Part shown: piece by piece, positions 1 through 4,190 of the stretch | Position numbering within the stretch: the stretch's first letter is position 1 | Layout of the letters: each line of letters begins with the position of its first letter | NCBI GenBank assembly: GCA_049317525.1 | Contig: JBMOIC010000057.1 | Span: 1 to 5,358 of the forward strand | DNA: 5,358 bases | Source of the DNA: UBA961 sp049317525 | GTDB lineage: Bacteria > Bacteroidota > Ignavibacteria > Kapaibacteriales > UBA961 | Reading direction: 5' to 3' | Notes under the pieces: generated by a model | What the model saw: only the letters and a program-made list of their open reading frames with translations | Told to the model about the DNA's origin: nothing | The model's database searches: none | Made by a program: the position numbers and the translations under genes

Positions 1-227
1 AGGAAAGACCAGATCCAGAAATCTCATCAATTACAGAAGTTCTAGCACTTGTAATAGATGAAGATGTAGTAGAGGTCATGTTTTCTCAAGAAAAACTAGC
101 AGCAATATTATTAAGTGAGCCTAAATTTATTAGGGTTGAAAAAGATATAGTGGTTAAGCCTGGATATAAGTATATAAATGGAGAGTTTGTAAACTTAGTT
201 CCAAAAAAAGAATACCCACATGACTAA
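1..227 (+). CDS. 3' end of a small phage protein with the IAII/VVxVM-type domain (partial)
   Basis: The gene enters from the left edge; 74 residues are readable in the frame beginning at base 3, and it ends at TAA 225-227, with a second in-frame TAG directly after. The function is not known. Visible residues 12-64 read VLALVIDEDVVEVM, then a helix-like stretch ending in AAILLSEP, then a short strand and a 'VKPGYKYINGEFV' end. The same order of blocks (hydrophobic strand, short turn, VVxVM strand, LL helix, V..G..Y..F hairpin) recurs in the proteins at 269-616 and 3517-3987. I therefore infer a shared small domain, probably alpha/beta. All its arginine codons are AGA or AGG, like its neighbours to the right. 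The missing N-terminal part may hold another domain. I recall similar short 'VVxNV' proteins of unknown role in T4-like marine phages, but this is memory and not a search. Confidence 0.75.
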   Translation, partial: ERPDPEISSITEVLALVIDEDVVEVMFSQEKLAAILLSEPKFIRVEKDIVVKPGYKYINGEFVNLVPKKEYPHD

Positions 228-237
228 TAGACATGTG
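217..237. repeat. 6-bp inverted repeat (CACATG / CATGTG) over a promoter
   Basis: CACATG (217-222) and CATGTG (232-237) are perfect reverse complements separated by 9 bases. The left arm covers the last codons of the upstream gene, whose stop lies in the spacer. The right arm includes the TG of the extended -10 element at 236-244. It could be a protein-binding operator or a weak hairpin. It is short, so chance is possible in this AT-rich sequence. Confidence 0.35.
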
Positions 238-244
238 TTATAAT
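236..244 (+). promoter_or_regulatory. Extended -10 promoter (TGTTATAAT)
   Basis: TG-T-TATAAT is a perfect match to the sigma-70-type extended -10 consensus. No good -35 hexamer lies 16-18 bases upstream, which is usual for extended -10 promoters. A start near base 251 would give a leader of about 18 bases containing only the ribosome binding site GAGGAG (256-261), 7 bases before ATG 269. It probably drives the 269-2955 gene group. Confidence 0.6.
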
Positions 245-268
245 TATTACCTATAGAGGAGATATAAA

Positions 269-616
269 ATGACAAATAAATCAATGGCAGCAAATTTTGG
301 AACCCTAGGGTTTGATCAATCGTTAGCGATTATCGAAAATGGCGTTGTAATGAAGATAATGATGGTTTCACCAGAGGTTCATGGTCTTCTTTTAAAGGAA
401 CACACCATTCTTGACATTTCCAGTTTGGAGATGGGTGAAGATGTTCAAGAGGGTATGGCATATGATTCATCTAACAACACATTTACCAATTCCGACGGAG
501 CGTTTACTTACTATGCTAATGGTGGAAGATATATTGCGCCAGGTGGTCACGCTGAAGTAACTCCTGAAATGATTGCAAGAGCCAACTTAGGAATAAGCAC
601 ACCAGATACAGAGTAG
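269..616 (+). CDS. Small hypothetical phage protein, 115 aa, with IAII/VVxxM-type domain
   Basis: The start is well set: GAGGAG at 256-261 sits 7 bases before ATG 269, behind a strong -10 element. The protein has no signal peptide or membrane segment. Residues 18-73 hold the domain shared with the genes at 1-227 and 3517-3987: SLAIIENGVVMKIMM, a helix around HGLLLKEH, a strand TILDIS, then 'VQEGMAYDSSNNTF'. The tail, residues 74-115, is rich in Gly, Ala and Tyr with the segment GGRYIAPGG and a short helix 'TPEMIARANLGI'; this tail is not present in the other two copies. The gene is first in a run of tightly spaced genes, and the next start follows within 10 bases. Both arginines use AGA. No function is assigned. 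A small virion or accessory protein is a guess from recalled marine phage relatives. Confidence 0.8.
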   Translation: MTNKSMAANFGTLGFDQSLAIIENGVVMKIMMVSPEVHGLLLKEHTILDISSLEMGEDVQEGMAYDSSNNTFTNSDGAFTYYANGGRYIAPGGHAEVTPEMIARANLGISTPDTE

Positions 617-623
617 TTTGATT

Positions 624-1403
624 ATGTTAGAAAAAATAATCAAATGGAAAAAAGACGTAAACTCTCCTTCTAAAGAAGGAATAATTGAATTTGTTAATAC
701 AACAGAAGACTGTTTTTTAGAAGTAAAAAGAGCTATGGATGTTATACCAGAATGGTATAAAAAAATGTCTTCATTTTTTGAGATTCAGAATCAACCAGAA
801 CTAACTATAAAAAAGTGTATACCTGTTCTAGATGCAATAACAACAGGATATGTTTTAGTTACAAAATCAGACTATCATTTTAAGTATGACGAAAAAACCA
901 ATTTGATTGAATTTTCTGGAGAAAGAATGACGGGACCTACTGGAGAGAAAGCCATTTCAATGCACCCAACTGCTCAATTACAGGAAATGCCAATATCTCC
1001 AGAATTTATAAATTATGCGTTTAAATGGTCAAGCGATGTGCTAATTAAAACACCAAAAGGGTATTCTATAATGTTTACCCATCCAATTAATTCTCCATAT
1101 CTTCCATTTTATACTTTAACTGGAGTTGTAGATACTGATGCTTACCCATTGGTGGTTTTATTCCCATTTATGATGAAAAATACTTTTGAAGGGGTTATAG
1201 AAAAAGGAACACCAGTTGTTCAAATAATACCTTTTAAAAGAGAAGATTGGAAAAAAAAGATTTATGATAAAATAAGCGATAAGAGTTCTAAAGAGTTAAA
1301 ATCTTTAGGTCATGAATATATGTCTAGAAGGTTTAATCTTGAAGGAAAACTAGTCGGCGGAGCTTATAAAAGAGATTATAGAAAAAACAAGAAATATCTA
1401 TAG
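624..1403 (+). CDS. Phage protein of unknown function, dUTPase-like C-terminal half, paralogue 1 of 3
   Basis: A 259-residue soluble protein. An in-frame TTG at 618 would add two residues; neither start has a clear Shine-Dalgarno site, and I prefer ATG 624. Seen blocks: 'DVIPEWYKKM' (39-48), 'CIPVLDAITTGY' (65-76) followed by alternating strands, then from 142 'KTPKGYSIMFTHPIN', 'GVVDTD' (167-172), 'GVIEKGTPVVQIIPFKR' (190-206), and a basic tail. The next gene repeats the same blocks in the same order, so the two are paralogues. Known dUTPase pattern for comparison: P-x-G-[YW], then [GV][VI][IV]D-x-D, then a strand ending 'GxxxxQxI'. The order and spacing fit that fold. The dUTPase PRSG motif is replaced by THPIN, and the C-terminal Gly-rich P-loop-like motif is absent, so dUTPase activity is doubtful. 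I loosely recall a phage DUF (perhaps DUF6065) with this look; this is unverified. All 7 arginines use AGA or AGG. Confidence 0.85.
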   Translation: MLEKIIKWKKDVNSPSKEGIIEFVNTTEDCFLEVKRAMDVIPEWYKKMSSFFEIQNQPELTIKKCIPVLDAITTGYVLVTKSDYHFKYDEKTNLIEFSGERMTGPTGEKAISMHPTAQLQEMPISPEFINYAFKWSSDVLIKTPKGYSIMFTHPINSPYLPFYTLTGVVDTDAYPLVVLFPFMMKNTFEGVIEKGTPVVQIIPFKREDWKKKIYDKISDKSSKELKSLGHEYMSRRFNLEGKLVGGAYKRDYRKNKKYL

Positions 1404-1420
1404 GTTAATAAGGGGTAAAA

Positions 1421-2194
1421 ATGAAAAAAGTTAAATTTTATAGCGAAATGCCAGAAGACGTTTTCCCAATACCTGCACAAAAGATGATTCCAGATTGGTG
1501 GAAAAACGGAGAAACCTTTATAAGCAAAGAAGATGATGGAGTTAATGTTTTAGGTAAAGAAGATAGGGGTGGCGGAATGAGATCGTGTGTCCCGTTTTTA
1601 GATGCGATCACCTCTGGATATTTAATTTTAGCAACTTATGACATAGAGATAACAAGAAATGATTCTAACGTAGTTGAGTATAGGAAAGTTAGAAAGAATG
1701 AACAAGGAGAATGGGTTCAGGATTATTCTCCAGTAACTAGAGATTTGATTACTGAAAGACCGATTAACCTAGGGCATACAATGCCTAGACCAGCTGGTTG
1801 TTCTTGGAATCACCTAGCTTGGGGAGGAATGTGGGGTTATTATCTACCAAAAGGATGGAGTATGCTTGTAACCCACCCACTTAATAGATGGGATCTCCCA
1901 TTTGTAACCACTAGTGCAATTGTAGATGCTGATAATTTTCCACTAAGCGGATTCTATCCATTTTTTATAAAAGAAGGCTGGCTTGGAGTTATAGAAGAAG
2001 GAACACCTATTATCCAGATGATTCCAATAAAAAGAGAGACTTGGATGGCCTCATTTCATATCTTACCAAACAGTTGGAAAAAAATTGCAAACATTTTAAG
2101 GTCAGTTAATTATGGATACTATAGAAGTAACTTTTGGGTCAAAAAAAGATATCTTTCTGAAAAAAATAACAAACAAGGACTAGAGGAAGAGTAA
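1421..2194 (+). CDS. Phage protein of unknown function, dUTPase-like C-terminal half, paralogue 2 of 3
   Basis: 257 residues. ATG 1421 is preceded by AAGGGG (1410-1415), 5 bases away. Its stop overlaps the next ATG by one base, so the two are translationally linked. Blocks matching the previous gene: 'KMIPDWWKNG' (21-30), 'CVPFLDAITSGYLIL' (56-70), 'PKGWSMLVTHPLN' (143-155), 'IVDAD' (167-171), 'GVIEEGTPIIQMIPIKRETW' (189-208), and a C-terminal 'YYRSNFWVKKRYL' (233-245) with a weaker counterpart in paralogue 1. The middle (110-140) is rich in Pro, Trp and Gly. The strong conservation of C-[IV]-P-[VF]-LDAIT-[ST]-GY and of THP-x-N suggests binding or assembly surfaces specific to this family. 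These are not dUTPase residues. Role unknown; the location suggests co-expression with its two relatives. All 13 arginines are AGA or AGG. Confidence 0.87.
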   Translation: MKKVKFYSEMPEDVFPIPAQKMIPDWWKNGETFISKEDDGVNVLGKEDRGGGMRSCVPFLDAITSGYLILATYDIEITRNDSNVVEYRKVRKNEQGEWVQDYSPVTRDLITERPINLGHTMPRPAGCSWNHLAWGGMWGYYLPKGWSMLVTHPLNRWDLPFVTTSAIVDADNFPLSGFYPFFIKEGWLGVIEEGTPIIQMIPIKRETWMASFHILPNSWKKIANILRSVNYGYYRSNFWVKKRYLSEKNNKQGLEEE

Positions 2195-2955
2195 TGCCTT
2201 ATATAAATGAAAAAGAAAATATAATTAAAGAAAACCAGATTGTCTTTTATCCAGAAAACAAAAAAGAACATTTTTTAAATAATTGGAATTTTTATGACAT
2301 AATCCAACCACTGGGAGGAGATCAGTCTAGAGATTGGTTTACAGAAAAAATGTACCAGATGTTGCCTCTTGTTATAGGAAACCAAATGGGCTTTGCTGTA
2401 AAGTCTAATATTGATTTAACACTTTTTTGGCCAGGCGGAGAAAAACAAGTTATGATTGAAACAAATCACAAGCAGAGAGAAAATACAGATTTAGATATTC
2501 AAAATTACTATAATAACTTAGAATCTGGAATTTTGTCAGTAAGAAATAAATTTATTATTAGAACAGGTCCAGGAATTAACCTGATGACTATTCAGCCTCC
2601 TAATTCTTTTATAGATGGCCTTGTAGCAATGACAAGTGTTATAGAGTCAGACAACCTTAGATCATCGTTTTCATTTAACATAAAGGTAACTCGCCCCTTA
2701 ACCAAGATTAAGATAAAAAAGGGAGATCTACTTGCAGCATTTATTCCAGTAAAAAGGTATTTTATTGATAGTTTTGAATTGATAGATGGACTAGACGTAT
2801 TAGACGAGTCTACTCTGGAACTAGAGTGGGCTTCTTCAAATAAACTAAAATCAGAAATGTCTGATGGAAAAGAAGCAAGCAGATATTATCATGGCATTTT
2901 TCCAAACGATTTACCATTCCCAGACCATCAAAAATTGGTACATCCTTTAAAGTAG
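2194..2955 (+). CDS. Phage protein of unknown function, divergent dUTPase-like paralogue 3 of 3
   Basis: 253 residues. GAGGAAG (2183-2189) lies just before ATG 2194, which shares its A with the upstream TAA. The protein is clearly further from the other two but keeps the same layout: 'MLPLVIGNQMGFAV' (56-69) in place of the C-x-P-x-LDAIT-x-GY block, 'FWPGGEKQ' (78-85), 'RTGPGINLMTIQPPN' (123-137) in place of PKGWSMLVTHPLN, 'VIESDN' (149-154) in place of VVDTD, and 'IKKGDLLAAFIPVKR' (174-188) in place of EEGTPIIQMIPIKR. The first Asp of the D-x-D pair is therefore Glu here, and the block-1 Cys is lost. The C-terminal 65 residues are acidic and unlike the other two. A lineage closer to the recalled DUF6065-type proteins is possible. 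Seven of eight arginines are AGR. The downstream promoter starts just after its stop. Confidence 0.82.
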   Translation: MPYINEKENIIKENQIVFYPENKKEHFLNNWNFYDIIQPLGGDQSRDWFTEKMYQMLPLVIGNQMGFAVKSNIDLTLFWPGGEKQVMIETNHKQRENTDLDIQNYYNNLESGILSVRNKFIIRTGPGINLMTIQPPNSFIDGLVAMTSVIESDNLRSSFSFNIKVTRPLTKIKIKKGDLLAAFIPVKRYFIDSFELIDGLDVLDESTLELEWASSNKLKSEMSDGKEASRYYHGIFPNDLPFPDHQKLVHPLK

Positions 2956-2956
2956 A

Positions 2957-2967
2957 TATGATACAAT
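2957..2967 (+). promoter_or_regulatory. Promoter at gene junction, extended -10 (TGATACAAT)
   Basis: TG-A-TACAAT (2959-2967) matches the extended -10 consensus with one change. An overlapping TATGAT (2957-2962) has a weak -35-like TTGGTA (2935-2940) 16 bases upstream. A start 7 bases after the TACAAT hexamer falls on A2974, the first base of the thioredoxin gene. The same TATGATA block occurs in the nrdJ promoter at 4122-4132. Confidence 0.55.
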
Positions 2968-2973
2968 ATTATA

Positions 2974-3249
2974 ATGAATAATAAAAAAATGATTGCTTTT
3001 TTTGCAACTTGGTGTAGCTTTTGTCAATCAATGCAGCCAGATTTTTACGAGTTTAAGCAGGAAAACCCTGAGATAGAAATAGAAGTTTTTGATGTAGATA
3101 TCGATAGAGAAAAAGCAATATCTTTTCGTGCTGTTTCAGTTCCAACAATGATTATGGTTAGTGATGACAAAGAGTATTGTAGAATGACTAGCCCTAGAAA
3201 CAAAAAAGAGCTTTTAGATTTTTATAATCATGAATGTAAGGAAGATTAA
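2974..3249 (+). CDS. Short thioredoxin-like protein (WCSFC active site)
   Basis: A 91-residue cytosolic thioredoxin-fold oxidoreductase. Visible are the central strand 'MIAFFATWC', the redox pair C14-S-F-C17 in 'ATWCSFCQSM', the second strand 'IEVFDVDID' (36-44), and 'VSVPT' (54-58) with the cis-proline P57 that packs against the disulfide. The chain ends in the usual helix, 'NKKELLDFYNHE'. At 91 residues it is shorter than typical thioredoxins (about 105) and lacks most of the first strand and helix. CSFC replaces the classical CGPC, so its redox potential and partner may differ. Extra cysteines at 69 and 88 are unusual. No Shine-Dalgarno site precedes ATG 2974, and the -10 element sits where the mRNA would begin at the ATG, so translation may be leaderless; M6 (2989) also lacks a site. 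A likely role, inferred from the neighbourhood, is reduction of the B12-dependent ribonucleotide reductase at 4191. Confidence 0.9.
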   Translation: MNNKKMIAFFATWCSFCQSMQPDFYEFKQENPEIEIEVFDVDIDREKAISFRAVSVPTMIMVSDDKEYCRMTSPRNKKELLDFYNHECKED

Positions 3250-3251
3250 TA

Positions 3252-3527
3252 ATGAGCGAAATTTTTCCAGATAGACCAGCAAGACCCTGGGACCTTTTTA
3301 ATAAAAAAATAGGCAGGGTAACAGATATAATTGCAAAAGAAAGACTAGATATATGTAAGCAATGCGATAGATATGTTGCGCTTACACATCAATGTAAAGA
3401 GTGTGGTTGTATTATGAATGCAAAAACAAAGCTACCAAATGCTACATGTCCACTAGGAAAATGGGATGCATTTATCCCAGAAATTAAAATAAAAGAATAT
3501 ACAGAGGAGCAATTAAATGAAAACTGA
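3252..3527 (+). CDS. Small cysteine-rich phage protein, putative zinc ribbon
   Basis: 91 residues. AAGGAAG (3238-3244) lies 7 bases before ATG 3252. The N-terminus carries 'RPARPWDLFNKK' (8-19), then a helix 'AKERLDICKQC'. Cysteines form C35-x2-C38, C48-x2-C51-x-C53 and C66, with H46 nearby: 'CKQC', 'HQCKECGC', 'KTKLPNATCPLGKW' (58-71). Two CxxC pairs about ten residues apart look like a compact zinc ribbon, and the remaining Cys could complete or supplement the site. The combination RPWDLFN, CKxCGC and KTKL-x-x-A-x-CPxGKW is one I recall from many tailed phages as an uncharacterised conserved protein; I cannot give a verified family name. It may bind nucleic acid or a host protein. The next gene overlaps its end by 11 bases. 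All five arginines are AGA or AGG. Confidence 0.87.
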   Translation: MSEIFPDRPARPWDLFNKKIGRVTDIIAKERLDICKQCDRYVALTHQCKECGCIMNAKTKLPNATCPLGKWDAFIPEIKIKEYTEEQLNEN

Positions 3528-3987
3528 TATAGAGATTCAAAGCACAAACTCCATAGCTATTATTATTGACAGTCAAGTAGTTGCTGTTATGGATATTCTT
3601 GATGAAACCACATATTACGCATTAATTAGTAATCCCGTAATAGTTGATTTAAAGGATAATGAAAAAAATGTTAGAGCTGGATTTATATATAATCCAGAAA
3701 ATGGAAGCATAGCCCCTCATCAGCCATACCCAACATGGATTTTAGCTGAAGACGGCTCTGGTTATATTCCTCCTGTACCTTATCCAGAAAATATTTATAA
3801 TCATACTCACGAAGACGGAATATATTATACTTGGGTAGAAAAAGATCAACAGTGGTTGAAAAAACTATACCCCTCATGGGGATATGATGAAGTTACAGAG
3901 CAGTGGATTCCTCCAAAACCATATCCGCTAGATGGAGATAACTACACATGGGTGGAGCCAAAAAAAGAATGGGTTAAGATTAACTAG
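3517..3987 (+). CDS. Hypothetical phage protein: IAII/VVxVM-type domain plus Trp/Tyr/Pro repeats
   Basis: 156 residues. GAGGAG (3504-3509) is 7 bases before ATG 3517, which lies inside the end of the upstream gene in another frame. Residues 12-64 are the small domain shared with 1-227 and 269-616: 'SIAIIIDSQVVAVM', a helix with 'YYALISNP', a strand 'VIVDL', then 'VRAGFIYNPENGSI'. Residues 70-155 form two copies of a two-part unit: A, [PL]YPxWxxxExxxxWIPP-like (70-86 and 117-133), and B, PYPxxxxxYTWVExxxxWxK-like (88-115 and 135-155, the first with a short insertion). The regular aromatic and PYP spacing suggests stacked beta-hairpins. I recall similar 'PYPSW...PPVPYP...Y.W.E' repeats in marine phage proteins, sometimes in structural regions, so a virion role is possible but unproven. 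It is the last gene before the terminator at 4064. Confidence 0.85.
   Translation: MKTDIEIQSTNSIAIIIDSQVVAVMDILDETTYYALISNPVIVDLKDNEKNVRAGFIYNPENGSIAPHQPYPTWILAEDGSGYIPPVPYPENIYNHTHEDGIYYTWVEKDQQWLKKLYPSWGYDEVTEQWIPPKPYPLDGDNYTWVEPKKEWVKIN
3724..3981 (+). repeat. Two-copy internal protein repeat (A-B-A-B, PYP/YTW units)
   Basis: This region codes for residues 70-155 of the 3517-3987 protein. Each copy carries a half-unit ending in IPP and a half-unit with YTWVE followed by a Trp. At DNA level the copies are still alike around 'attcctcc' and 'ccatatcc/ccttatcc' but have diverged, so this is an old duplication and not a recent tandem repeat. Confidence 0.75.
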
Positions 3988-3996
3988 AATTTGTTT

Positions 3997-4026
3997 GTAA
4001 AAGGTTTATTAAGACAAGCCTTCTAC
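3997..4026 (+). other. Hairpin downstream of the repeat-protein gene
   Basis: AAGGTTT (4001-4007) pairs with AAGCCTT (4016-4022), with one G-T pair and an 8-base loop. An outer GTA/TAC pair follows across one mismatch. There is no T-run after it, so it is not a standard terminator on this strand. It may be an mRNA 3'-end or processing stem, or chance. Confidence 0.35.
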
Positions 4027-4063
4027 TGAATAAATAATATATCTACTTTGATAAACTTAAAGT

Positions 4064-4098
4064 GCTATACCTTAACATTAGGTATAGCCTTTTGTTTT
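4064..4098 (+). terminator. Intrinsic (Rho-independent) terminator
   Basis: GCTATACCT (4064-4072) and AGGTATAGC (4080-4088) form a perfect 9-bp stem with loop TAACATT. It is followed by CTTTTGTTTT (4089-4098), a good U-tract. An outer AAAG (4059-4062)/CTTT (4089-4092) pairing could extend the stem past one bulged T. It ends the operon read from 269 and 2974 and isolates nrdJ transcription. Confidence 0.9.
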
Positions 4099-4121
4099 AC
4101 GCTTACATTCATTAAAATAAT

Positions 4122-4132
4122 TATGATATACT
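4122..4132 (+). promoter_or_regulatory. nrdJ promoter, extended -10 (TGATATACT)
   Basis: TG-A-TATACT (4124-4132) matches the extended -10 consensus with one change, inside a TATGATA block shared with the promoter at 2957. CTTACA (4102-4107) is a possible -35 but is 19 bases away and weak. It lies just downstream of the terminator, as expected for a new transcription unit. The predicted start is near 4139. Confidence 0.6.
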
Positions 4133-4139
4133 TAAGACC

Positions 4140-4158
4140 ACTTTGGAAAACTCAAAGT
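4140..4158 (+). other. Predicted 5'-end stem-loop of the nrdJ transcript
   Basis: ACTTTG (4140-4145) pairs perfectly with CAAAGT (4153-4158) around the 7-base loop GAAAACT. It begins almost exactly where the promoter at 4122-4132 should start transcription. Such a stem at the mRNA 5' end can protect against decay. At 6 bp it is modest, and chance is possible. No cobalamin riboswitch features were seen in the leader (4139-4190). Confidence 0.4.
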
Positions 4159-4190
4159 ACTCATCTAGATTTGCTTAGAAAGGTAAATAA

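Noticed and set aside
618..623. TTG start for the first paralogue
   Set aside because: It adds only two residues, uses a rarer start codon and has no better ribosome site than ATG 624; it remains possible.
1251..1259. A AAA AAG-type slippery run as a programmed frameshift
   Set aside because: Lysine runs are common in this AT-rich sequence, the frame continues normally to a sensible C-terminus, and no overlapping extended frame is seen.
618..2955. Calling the three paralogues active dUTPases
   Set aside because: The phosphate-binding PRSG motif and the C-terminal Gly-rich motif of dUTPases are absent, so only fold-level similarity is proposed.
3683..3877. 64-codon open frame on the minus strand
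   Set aside because: It lies wholly inside the well-supported repeat-protein gene at 3517-3987, has no ribosome site and no recognisable domain.
4139..4190. Cobalamin riboswitch controlling the B12-dependent reductase
   Set aside because: The leader is only about 50 bases from the predicted start, and no GCCACTG-type B12 box or long multi-stem region is visible anywhere in 3988-4190.
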